This document shows positions 12,590-21,597 of a stretch of DNA of 64,000 nucleotides, in pieces. Origin of the DNA: Siderastrea radians (taxonomy: Eukaryota; Cnidaria; Anthozoa; Scleractinia; Rhizangiidae); contig OZ024889.1 in assembly GCA_964017195.1 (NCBI GenBank), positions 63,065,858 to 63,129,857 on the forward strand, given 5' to 3'. The notes under the pieces are model-generated. The model saw only the letters and a program-made list of their open reading frames with translations, ran no database searches and had not been told where the DNA came from. The position numbers were made by a program, and so were the translations under genes. Numbering within the stretch: the stretch's first letter is position 1; every line of letters starts with the position of its first letter.

Positions 12590-14403
12590 TAGACCATTTT
12601 CATTATGACGTCACACGCGCTAAGGTTTCTGGTAGTTGTAGTAAAGATCGCGCCCAGTGTCGCGCGATCGCGGGAAAGTGTCAAAAGATCAGCAGAAGCG
12701 CCATGTCGGCCAATTAAAGGCAAGCTACCAGGCCCCAGTTGTTCAAAAGTTGGATAGCGCTATCCACCGGATAAATCACTATCCAGTGGATAAGTGATAG
12801 GCAAACCAATTGCGTTATCCACTGGATAGTGATTTATCCGGTGGATAGCGCTATCCAACTTTTGAACAACTGGGGCCAGGTGTTTTACAAAGTTATGTGC
12901 TCGATTGCTACACAAATTCAGAGAAATTTAGCGTGGAGTTGTTTACATATATTTTTTTCGATAAACGAGGAATTGCGAAGTAATCGAAGGGGTGGAGGGA
13001 GTATCTGAGGTAGGAGATATAGAACAATTAGAACAGTTTTTAAATAACAGAACCAAATGGAGATCGAAGCAATAAGAATTTTATATCTAGCATAGTGCAA
13101 AACAAAACGAGGAACCATTGAAATACTTTGAGCGACTCGCTCTGAGATTTAATAAAAACAAAACAAAACATACACATTTTAACAATATTTCGCTTTGAGT
13201 AAATCGGCAGTTCTAAGTTAAATCATTAAAATGGAAGAGAAATACCATTCACTACTTCAAGTTACAGTAACGCAAAACATGTAAAGATGATTGAAATATT
13301 CCGTCAACTGAAAAAGCAAGCAATGTTTATATTCGCACTAAGACGGCTGAACGATTTTTTGCGTTCAAACAAGCCAATGTGCAGTACCAAAGGAAAGCAA
13401 ACTGGGTTGAGGAACACCACGTACTCAGTCTAGAATAGTTTCTGTTACTATTTTGTTTTTGAATTATTTTCACCATTTTGCGAAATAAGACAAGCTTAAT
13501 AAACAAAACCTACAAAGACAAAATCTTGAAAGTCTATACGCAAAACATTTTCTCGCCAAGATTAACTGTAATAAATGCAATTGCAATACCAGATCGCTAA
13601 TTTTAATTTTAATACGAAATTCCATGAAAAGACAAACAGAGAAAAAGGGAAAACAAGCCTTCAGGGATGAAAAAAAATTATTCAGAATAGCGCTTGCTGT
13701 CCACGGAAAACAAAATGCTTCGAGTACAATTCCGCTTTACCTTGACACCATTTGTACCAAATTTCTGCAAGTTTTTTAAACATTTCAAGAAAGCTATTGT
13801 AAATGTGGATTCCCTCAGTTATAAAATTCTTATGAAGTCAATCCAAAGTCAAATATGTACTTTACCAACGGTTGAAGTGGAAGAAAAACTTAAAAATCGA
13901 TCGTTGTCCTTCGAAATAAAAACGACGCGATTTACTGTCTGTTCTCGAACAAGGATTTCTGTGCTCTATTAAACCTCTCCAATTTCTTCCATAACCGCCG
14001 TCGAGCATTCTTCAGGTCTTTTCCTTGTAGCAACAATCTTTTACAAGAAATGTCCTCAAAAGACTTCATCCTAAGGATGCATGTAAAATTACCGGCCTGA
14101 AAATCGAGCGTACAAACGATCGAAAAAATCGAAAATATTGCAAAATAAAGCTTCCTTACTTTTACAATGTTGTCTATTGATGTGTCCTGGTGGGGTAAAA
14201 GCAGGTTTGTCGCTTATGTCACTCGAGGTCCTCTCAATTATGCTCATTATAGACGTGATACGATCGACCAACTCAGCCGCCATTGCATTGCATGTTTTTG
14301 TGGATTATTTTGAATTTTCCCGCGACTGAGCGACCCTGGGCGCGATCTTTACTACAACTACCAGAAACCTTTGCGTGTGTGACGTCATAATGAAAATGGT
14401 CTA
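12590..14403. mobile_element. Non-autonomous TIR transposon, copy 1 (carries nested MITE)
   Basis: The ends are inverted repeats of about 75 bp with few mismatches, starting TAGACCATTTTCATTATGAC and containing a palindromic TGACGTCA (CRE-like) site. A TA at each end is compatible with a TA target duplication, but no empty site is available. Internal ORFs are under 100 codons with no transposase motifs, so mobilisation would need enzyme in trans. Copies 2 and 3 lack the 148-bp insertion. Confidence 0.85.
12733..12875. mobile_element. Palindromic MITE (143 bp) with 5-bp target duplication CCAGG
   Basis: The insert begins CCCCAGTTGTTCAAAAGTTG and ends with its inverse, and the whole is an almost perfect inverted repeat. 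CCAGG at 12728-12732 is repeated at 12876-12880, and the other two tandem copies have a single CCAGG with no insert. The 143 + 5 bp exactly accounts for the 148-bp length difference, so this is a true post-duplication insertion. Confidence 0.95.
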
Positions 14404-14672
14404 TTGTCCTCTCTTTTCTGATCTGAGCCCGCGATCCTTTTTTCATCACTGGTCAGCGGTTTCCCAACAAAAATCACAAGACCTCCATCCGCCATCTTGA
14501 ATGAGCCCGCGATCCTTTTTCATCACTGGTCAGCGGTTTCCCACCCTAGCCAGAGGGCTATTTACCTACGTCATGTAAGCGTCACGAAATGTCCTCTCTT
14601 TTCTGATCGGAGCCCGCCATCCCTTTTTCCCTATGTATTACCCTATGTATTCCCTATGTATTCCCTATGTAA

Positions 14673-16338
14673 TAGACCATTTTCATTATGACGTCACACG
14701 CGCTAAGGTTTCTGGTAGTTGTAGTAAAGATCGCGCCCAGTGTCGCGCGATCGCGGGAAAGTGTCAAAAGATCAGCAGAAGCGCCATGTCGGCCAATTAA
14801 AGGCAAGCTACCAGGTGTTTTACAAAGTTATGTGCTCGATTGCTACACAAATTCAGAGAAATTTAGCGTGGAGTTGTTTACATATATTTTTTTCGATAAA
14901 CGAGGAATTGCGAAGTAATCGAAGGGGTGGAGGGAGTATCTGAGGTAGGAGATATAGAACAATTAGAACAGTTTTTAAATAACAGAACCAAATGGAGATC
15001 GAAGCAATAAGAATTTTATATCTAGCATAGTGCAAAACAAAACGAGGAACCATTGAAATACTTTGAGCGACTCGCTCTGAGATTTAATAAAAACAAAACA
15101 AAACATACACATTTTAACAATATTTCGCTTTGAGTAAATCGGCAGTTCTAAGTTAAATCATTAAAATGGAAGAGAAATACCATTCACTACTTCAAGTTAC
15201 AGTAACGCAAAACATGTAAAGATGATTGAAATATTCCGTCAACTGAAAAAGCAAGCAATGTTTATATTCGCACTAAGACGGCTGAACGATTTTTTGCGTT
15301 CAAACAAGCCAATGTGCAGTACCAAAGGAAAGCAAACTGGGTTGAGGAACACCACGTACTCAGTCTAGAATAGTTTCTGTTACTATTTTGTTTTTGAATT
15401 ATTTTCACCATTTTGCGAAATAAGACAAGCTTAATAAACAAAACCTACAAAGACAAAATCTTGAAAGTCTATACGCAAAACATTTTCTCGCCAAGATTAA
15501 CTGTAATAAATGCAATTGCAATACCAGATCGCTAATTTTAATTTTAATACGAAATTCCATGAAAAGACAAACAGAGAAAAAGGGAAAACAAGCCTTCAGG
15601 GATGAAAAAAAATTATTCAGAATAGCGCTTGCTGTCCACGGAAAACAAAATGCTTCGAGTACAATTCCGCTTTACCTTGACACCATTTGTACCAAATTTC
15701 TGCAAGTTTTTTAAACATTTCAAGAAAGCTATTGTAAATGTGGATTCCCTCAGTTATAAAATTCTTATGAAGTCAATCCAAAGTCAAATATGTACTTTAC
15801 CAACGGTTGAAGTGGAAGAAAAACTTAAAAATCGATCGTTGTCCTTCGAAATAAAAACGACGCGATTTACTGTCTGTTCTCGAACAAGGATTTCTGTGCT
15901 CTATTAAACCTCTCCAATTTCTTCCATAACCGCCGTCGAGCATTCTTCAGGTCTTTTCCTTGTAGCAACAATCTTTTACAAGAAATGTCCTCAAAAGACT
16001 TCATCCTAAGGATGCATGTAAAATTACCGGCCTGAAAATCGAGCGTACAAACGATCGAAAAAATCGAAAATATTGCAAAATAAAGCTTCCTTACTTTTAC
16101 AATGTTGTCTATTGATGTGTCCTGGTGGGGTAAAAGCAGGTTTGTCGCTTATGTCACTCGAGGTCCTCTCAATTATGCTCATTATAGACGTGATACGATC
16201 GACCAACTCAGCCGCCATTGCATTGCATGTTTTTGTGGATTATTTTGAATTTTCCCGCGACTGAGCGACCCTGGGCGCGATCTTTACTACAACTACCAGA
16301 AACCTTTGCGTGTGTGACGTCATAATGAAAATGGTCTA
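14673..16338. mobile_element. Non-autonomous TIR transposon, copy 2
   Basis: Same TIRs and interior as copy 1 but without the nested MITE, giving 1666 bp. The CRE-like TGACGTCA lies in both TIRs. No recognisable protein is encoded; the longest open frames (15629-15907 plus, 14853-15053 minus) show no known domain. Confidence 0.88.
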
Positions 16339-16607
16339 TTGTCCTCTCTTTTCTGATCTGAGCCCGCGATCCTTTTTTCATCACTGGTCAGCGGTTTCCC
16401 AACAAAAATCACAAGACCTCCATCCGCCATCTTGAATGAGCCCGCGATCCTTTTTCATCACTGGTCAGCGGTTTCCCACCCTAGCCAGAGGGCTATTTAC
16501 CTACGTCATGTAAGCGTCACGAAATGTCCTCTCTTTTCTGATCGGAGCCCGCCATCCCTTTTTCCCTATGTATTACCCTATGTATTCCCTATGTATTCCC
16601 TATGTAA

Positions 16608-18275
16608 TAGACCATTTTCATTATGACGTCACACGCGCTAAGGTTTCTGGTAGTTGTAGTAAAGATCGCGCCCAGTGTCGCGCGATCGCGGGAAAGTGTC
16701 AAAAGATCAGCAGAAGCGCCATGTCGGCCAATTAAAGGCAAGCTACCAGGTGTTTTACAAAGTTATGTGCTCGATTGCTACACAAATTCAGAGAAATTTA
16801 GCGTGGAGTTGTTTACATATATTTTTTTCGATAAACGAGGAATTGCGAAGTAATCGAAGGGTTGGAGGGAGTATCTGAGGTAGGAGATATAGAACAATTA
16901 GAACAGTTTTTAAATAACAGAACCAAATGGAGATCGAAGCAATAAGAATTTTATATCTAGCATAGTGCAAAACAAAACGAGGAACCATTGAAATACTTTG
17001 AGCGACTCGCTCTGAGATTTAATAAAAACAAAACAAAACATACACATTTTAACAATATTTCGCTTTGAGTAAATCGGCAGTTCTAAGTTAAATCATTAAA
17101 ATGGAAGAGAAATACCATTCACTACTTCAAGTTACAGTAACGCAAAACATGTAAAGATGATTGAAATATTCCGTCAACTGAAAAAGCAAGCAATGTTTAT
17201 ATTCGCACTAAGACGGCTGAACGATTTTTTGCGTTCAAACAAGCCAATGTGCAGTACCAAAGGAAAGCAAACTGGGTTGAGGAACACCACGTACTCAGTC
17301 TAGAATAGTTTCTGTTACTATTTTGTTTTTGAATTATTTTCACCATTTTGCGAAATAAGACATAAGCTTAATAAACAAAACCTACAAAGACAAAATCTTG
17401 AAAGTTTATACGCAAAACATTTTCTCGCCAAGATTAACTGTAATAAATGCAATTGCAATACCAGATCGCTAATTTTAATTTTAATACGAAATTCCATGAA
17501 AAGACAAACAGAGAAAAAGGGAAAACAAGCCTTCAGGGATGAAAAAAAATTATTCAGAATAGCGCTTGCTGTCCACGGAAAACAAAATGCTTCGAGTACA
17601 ATTCCGCTTTACCTTGACACCATTTGTACCAAATTTCTGCAAGTTTTTTAAACATTTCAAGAAAGCTATTGTAAATGTGGATTCCCTCAGTTATAAAATT
17701 CTTATGAAGTCAATCCAAAGTCAAATATGTACTTTACCAACGGTTGAAGTGGAAGAAAAACTTAAAAATCGATCGTTGTCCTTCGAAATAAAAACGACGC
17801 GATTTACTGTCTGTTCTCGAACAAGGATTTCTGTGCTCTATTAAACCTCTCCAATTTCTTCCATAACCGCCGTCGAGCATTCTTCAGGTCTTTTCCTTGT
17901 AGCAACAATCTTTTACAAGAAATGTCCTCAAAAGACTTCATCCTAAGGATGCATGTAAAATTACCGGCCTGAAAATCGAGCGTACAAACGATCGAAAAAA
18001 TCGAAAATATTGCAAAATAAAGCTTCCTTACTTTTACAATGTTGTCTATTGATGTGTCCTGGTGGGGTAAAAGCAGGTTTGTCGCTTATGTCACTCGAGG
18101 TCCTCTCAATTATGCTCATTATAGACGTGATACGATCGACCAACTCAGCCGCCATTGCATTGCATGTTTTTGTGGATTATTTTGAATTTTCCCGCGACTG
18201 AGCGACCCTGGGCGCGATCTTTACTACAACTACCAGAAACCTTTGCGTGTGTGACGTCATAATGAAAATGGTCTA
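16608..18275. mobile_element. Non-autonomous TIR transposon, copy 3
   Basis: Same element again, with a small insertion near 17360 and single-base differences from copy 2. Downstream, the spacer diverges: the GGTCAGCGG block is present several extra times (18323, 18401, 18511, 18589) before the array ends near 18690. Confidence 0.88.
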
Positions 18276-18734
18276 TTGTCCTCTCTTTTCTGATCTGAGC
18301 CCGCGATCCTTTTTTCATCACTGGTCAGCGGTTTCCCAACAAAAATCACAAGACCTCCATCCGCCATCTTGAATGAGCCTGCGATCCTTTTTTCATCACT
18401 GGTCAGCGGTTTCCCACCCTAGCCAGAGGGCTATTTACCTACGTCATGTAAGCGTCACGAAATGTCCTCTCTTTTCTGATCGGAGCCCGCCATCCCTTTT
18501 TCCCAACAAGGGTCAGCGGTTTCCCAACAAAAATCACAAGACCTCCATCCGCCATCTTGAATGAGCCCGCGATCCTTTTTCACCTACTGGTCAGCGGTTT
18601 CCCACCCTAGCCAGAGGGCTATTTACCTACGTCATGTAAGCGTCACGAAATGTCCTCTCTTTTCTGATCGGAGCCCGCGATCCTTTTACTGGGAAAAATC
18701 CCTCCTCATCCCTCCTCATTTCCTCCTCGCCGCC

Positions 18735-18881
18735 ATGACCTAAAGCGCCCCCTTATACTACTACCCCGCTTTGGTCGCTGCCAGTAAAGCCGCCGCTTTA
18801 GGAGCTGTCGGTGGAGCCGCCGGTTATGGCGTCAAAAAAGGATTACAAGCTGCCACACGAAAGAAAAAGAAAAAACGATAA
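18735..18881 (+). pseudogene. Small Gly/Ala- and Lys/Arg-rich ORF with stop at codon 3 (virion basic-protein-like remnant)
   Basis: An ATG in good context (CCGCC before it) at 18735 is followed by one frame to TAA at 18879, broken only by TAA at codon 3 (18741-18743). The remainder has an Ala/Gly-rich helix-like middle (GAVGGAAGYGVKKG) and ends in a run of Arg/Lys. Small proteins of this kind, with a hydrophobic Gly/Ala segment and basic tail, occur among Polinton/adintovirus virion proteins; the assignment is inference from composition. It probably belongs with the polymerase remnant at 8757-12332. Confidence 0.5.
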
Positions 18882-19470
18882 AAAACTACATGTAACTGGT
18901 TGTTGTTGATGTTATTAAAAGCAAGTCGCAAAAGAATCCTTCACTGGTTTGGTTTTGTTTGTCAATCCCCCTCCATCTTGGTCAGCGGTCTTTCCCCCAT
19001 CACGTGATCACCCCCCATCACGTGACCCCCCTCCTTCCTCCAATTGACCTTTGACCCCTTTCCTGATTGGTCCATTCTTATGACCGTGATCACATGATAA
19101 AAAGGAATGGCACGAGTCTCTCATTGGTCCAAAAAGTTAGGGGGTGGGTCTTTTCGATACAAATACCCATACCGACACCCCTTACTACTTGGAGCAAAAC
19201 CATTTACCTATAATAAGAGAAAGACCATCCTGACCTTGTGGTACAATAAAAACATGGACGCATGCGCTTGTCTTGCTCGATGCTCAACTTCGGTTATTTC
19301 ACCTACCATTCACCAGGGGATCCCCGCGTCCCCTGCCCTGGCCCCAATCCCCCTCTATGACGTCACACCCCCTATGGCCTGCGGTTTTTCACTTCCTTAG
19401 CAACCACCCTAGCAACCCCTGACAACATCAAAACGAGGCAAACCACCCCTAGTGAGCCCACTTTACTACT
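18882..19470. other. Non-coding GC-richer stretch, possible flank of the first viral remnant
   Basis: Contains one more GGTCAGCGG motif (18980), two CATCACGTGA E-box-like palindromes (about 18999 and 19016) and ATAAAAAGG near 19098 that could be a TATA box. The open frame at 19107-19400 has no recognisable protein character. I see no gene. Confidence 0.4.
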
Positions 19471-19786
19471 GATCTTCTTTACATTTATTTCTTCATTCCG
19501 CAGTTCAAATATATGAATTTCATATATTCATAATTTCATCTTCATCTTTCCCGGGTATATTACGAACCAATTTAATGACCAGCTCCCAGTTGGCTTGTGA
19601 GCTCAATTGGTTAGAGCGCTGCACCGGTATCGCAGAGGTCAGGGTTCGAATCCCGGCAAGCCTGATTTTTTCAGGCTTTCTTTTCGCAACTGCATAAGTT
19701 GCGTTAATAACTGCGAGGATCTTCTTTACATTTATTTCTTCATTCCGCAGTTCAAATATATGAATTTCATATATTCATAATTTCAT
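19471..19786 (+). mobile_element. tRNA-derived SINE with duplicated 69-bp tail
   Basis: A tRNA-like head at 19592-19663 is followed by a body (CAGGCTTTCTTTTCGCAACT) and an AT-rich tail. The 69-bp tail (GATCTTCTTTACATTTATTT to TAATTTCAT) occurs twice, at 19471-19539 and 19718-19786, flanking the head, so this is a partial tandem of two SINE units. The sequence resembles a SINE I associate with coral genomes, which supports an anthozoan host. Confidence 0.8.
19592..19663 (+). repeat. tRNA-like SINE head (Thr GGT-like), not a functional tRNA
   Basis: The strand folds as a tRNA: 7-bp acceptor stem (one G-T pair), D-arm GCTC/GAGC, anticodon stem with an A-C mismatch, loop with GGT at 19626-19628, and a T-arm with GGTTCGAATCC (B box). 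Position 33 is C instead of the near-universal T, and GGT is not a normal eukaryotic Thr anticodon, so it is best read as the promoter head of a SINE. Confidence 0.75.
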
Positions 19787-20076
19787 TATAGTGTGTATAG
19801 CTTATATGCACTGTTGTCAGGGAGGGTGTTGTTACCCTTGTTATAAACAAGAAGAAATCTTACAGGAAATAACCATTTCTGTCCCCGATATAATTGATTT
19901 AACCCTAATTAAGTTTTGCACTGATATGTTTGGAGAAGATTATCATAATCATTAAGTTGTGCTTACGGCGCGTGACTTCGCGGTCTGGTGAAAATTCACA
20001 GACAATGACATAATTTATATTCTCGCGCAAGCCAAAAGGGAAACCCCCCTTTGCAACTCAAGCTTGAAAAAACAGA
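19787..20076. other. Candidate left flank/terminus of the second viral element
   Basis: AT-rich with no ORF. If the second element has terminal inverted repeats, the left one should begin here, but I could not match this stretch in inverted orientation to 35294-35607. It contains a GCGCGTGACTTCGCGG segment unlike its surroundings. Confidence 0.3.
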
Positions 20077-20472
20077 TTACATTAATTCATAATCAAAATA
20101 TTCATTACCGTCATCAGACGTTTTGAGACCTATTTTATAAACAAATTGATAAGATTCATCTTCAAGATCTTCAGCAAGGCGTTTAGGAGCCCATACAAGA
20201 AACTCATTTCCACATTTTGTTTTTAAAGTTAAAATAGCTGAAAGCCCATATTTACTTTCTCGGTGTTTAACCTTTTCAATTTTGTATACTTCGTTTGAAA
20301 TATTTCTCCATTTTAAAATTTCTTTTTTTATAAAACTTTCTTCAGTTGGCCATTCTTCTGATATCTCTTGTTGATCTTTCAGCCAATCTTGTGGGATTTC
20401 TTGTTGATTTATAAATTCATCCTCTGTTGGGCAGTCTTGTGAGATTGTTGGTTGATCTGTGCAGACATCCAT
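20077..20472 (-). CDS. Small element protein, possible OB-fold nucleic-acid-binding domain
   Basis: 131 codons from ATG at 20472. The frame stays open upstream into a MITE, so the first Met after the MITE is chosen. The N-terminal third is repetitive and acidic with Q/E/D/W steps (PTEDEF, IPQDWL, WPTEESF); the C-terminal half (ILKWRNISNEVYKIEKVKH, LTLKTKCGNEFLVWAPKRLA, GNEYFDYEL) alternates strands like an OB-fold ssDNA-binding domain. That would suit a replication role beside PolB, but the call rests on general pattern only. It is the outermost gene on the element's left side and shares minus orientation with the next three. Confidence 0.45.
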   Translation of the reverse strand: MDVCTDQPTISQDCPTEDEFINQQEIPQDWLKDQQEISEEWPTEESFIKKEILKWRNISNEVYKIEKVKHRESKYGLSAILTLKTKCGNEFLVWAPKRLAEDLEDESYQFVYKIGLKTSDDGNEYFDYELM

Positions 20473-20534
20473 AGTAAGAGATGTATTGAAGATACATTTG
20501 TTTAATAGCGTGTACTTTTTAGTGAAGCGGAACG

Positions 20535-20664
20535 CATACCGAAAGGTGCCGGTAATTCCGAAGGGTGCCAAAAAAAATTTCAGACAAAAACAGCACCTTT
20601 CGGAATTTAACAGCGCCTAAAAAAATTTCCGGCACCCTTCGGAATTACGGCACCTTTCGGTATG
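20535..20664. mobile_element. Palindromic MITE upstream of the OB-like gene
   Basis: CATACCGAAAGGTGCCGGTA at 20535 is matched by its inverse at the other end, followed by a second inverted pair (AATTCCGAAGGGTGCC). The whole 130 bp can fold back on itself. It lies just upstream of the gene ending at 20472 and may have separated it from its promoter. Confidence 0.85.
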
Positions 20665-20856
20665 TTTCCCACTCACGCGCGCTGTCACGTTTTGTCTCAC
20701 GTGTTTTTTAGTTTAACCTTGACACTGGATTATGTAATATCACGTGGAGCTCAGGGGCTTGTTGCCAAGCAAAAGCATCACATTTTTGTAACGTCTCAGT
20801 TAAAATTTTATTGCGATTCCGTTGGTGAAGTTGTCAACTTTGTGAAGAAACTTGTA

Positions 20857-21057
20857 TTATGGAACAACATCATAGCCTAAAATTGGGTAGCCGTCTTCAT
20901 CACGAGTTGATAATTTTATTTTTTTCGAAGAACATTCATGATTTGGCGACATTATTTTTGAAACACACTCACGAGTAATGTAGCGTATTTCTCTAATATC
21001 AGGAGGAGTGAGAAGTTCAAGAAACCAATGACAAATAGTCACAAAAAGTGCAATCAT
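20857..21057 (-). CDS. Small ORF of unknown function in the viral element
   Basis: 66 codons, ATG at 21057, preceded within 10 bases by the TATATA motif shared with the element's other genes, which is the main reason to accept it. The N-terminus (MIALFVTICHWFLELL) is hydrophobic and could be a signal anchor; the rest is charged and ends GYPILGYDVVP. I do not recognise the family. It is followed by the membrane protein gene in the same orientation. Confidence 0.45.
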   Translation of the reverse strand: MIALFVTICHWFLELLTPPDIREIRYITRECVSKIMSPNHECSSKKIKLSTRDEDGYPILGYDVVP

Positions 21058-21065
21058 TTTTTGCG

Positions 21066-21071
21066 TATATA
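21066..21071 (-). promoter_or_regulatory. TATATA start-proximal motif
   Basis: TATATA 8 bases upstream of the ATG at 21057, read on the minus strand. Confidence 0.5.
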
Positions 21072-21085
21072 ATTACTTTAAAAAA

Positions 21086-21571
21086 CTACAATTGAGCGAA
21101 TTTTTTATCGTACTTTTTTTGAACAGAAAGCGGAATCTCCATACAATGATCAGTGATGAAATTATCTTTCATTTTCAAGCTATCAAGAAAGGTCTTCTCG
21201 TTGAAATCTTCACCTCTGAGGTAAAAGCGAATCTCGTCAAGGATTTTCTGGTATTCGACACGGGCTAAATTTGCTCGTTCCATTTTTTTATCGAATTTTT
21301 TAAGGCTTGCCACTGCTTTCAAAATTAGACCAACACCAGTTAAAGTTGCCATGACAGCAGGGTTCAGTGTTATTCCTCCGGCTATTGCAGCACTTATTAT
21401 TAACTTGCCAGCTGAAAGATTACAAACAAAATTTTTTCTTCGAAAACCGCGGTGCAACTTTTGATACCCATAATGTTTCTTGTGGTAATGAGTGTATAAA
21501 TCTTTCAGAAGTTTAACCTTCTCTGCTGAAAGTGTTTGGTCGATATGGTTGAATTCGAAAATGTCCCGCAT
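21086..21571 (-). CDS. Two-helix membrane protein of the viral element
   Basis: 161 codons, ATG at 21571 with TATATA just upstream. Residues ~1-50 are charged and helical with a tyrosine/histidine-rich segment (YTHYHKKHYGYQKL); ~52-90 form one long or two short hydrophobic segments (LIISAAIAGGITLNP, ATLTGVGLILKAVASL) joined by a short turn; the C-terminus is amphipathic and charged. The layout (soluble helix, Gly/Ala-rich hairpin, charged helix) recurs in proteins of cnidarian Polinton-like elements as I remember them. A role in virion membrane association or host-membrane disruption is inference. It sits between the small ORF and the fibre gene, all on the minus strand. Confidence 0.7.
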   Translation of the reverse strand: MRDIFEFNHIDQTLSAEKVKLLKDLYTHYHKKHYGYQKLHRGFRRKNFVCNLSAGKLIISAAIAGGITLNPAVMATLTGVGLILKAVASLKKFDKKMERANLARVEYQKILDEIRFYLRGEDFNEKTFLDSLKMKDNFITDHCMEIPLSVQKKYDKKFAQL

Positions 21572-21576
21572 TGTGC

Positions 21577-21583
21577 TATATAA
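21577..21583 (-). promoter_or_regulatory. TTATATA start-proximal motif
   Basis: TTATATA on the minus strand, 5 bases upstream of the ATG at 21571. Confidence 0.5.
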
Positions 21584-21597
21584 TAAATGTAAAACTT

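Larger units (their letters stand above)
12400..18690. repeat. Large tandem array: three ~1935-bp units of TIR element plus spacer
   Basis: The same element and spacer recur head to tail: TIR starts at 12590, 14673 and 16608. The second and third units are spaced exactly 1935 bp; the first is 148 bp longer because of one MITE insertion. Copies look nearly identical, with scattered single changes and a 2-bp indel in copy 3 near 17360. Spacers contain repeated GGTCAGCGGTTTCCC, a CTAGCCAGAGGGCTATTTAC block and a CTATGTATT triplication. Either a recent segmental amplification or an assembly collapse/expansion problem. Confidence 0.93.

Noticed and set aside
13694..13972. Conserved 92-codon ORF repeated three times as a real gene
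   Set aside because: Its conservation comes only from the recent tandem duplication of the whole element; no domain or promoter evidence.
19592..19663. Functional tRNA-Thr gene
   Set aside because: Anticodon GGT, C at position 33 and a stem mismatch, plus SINE body and tail on both sides.
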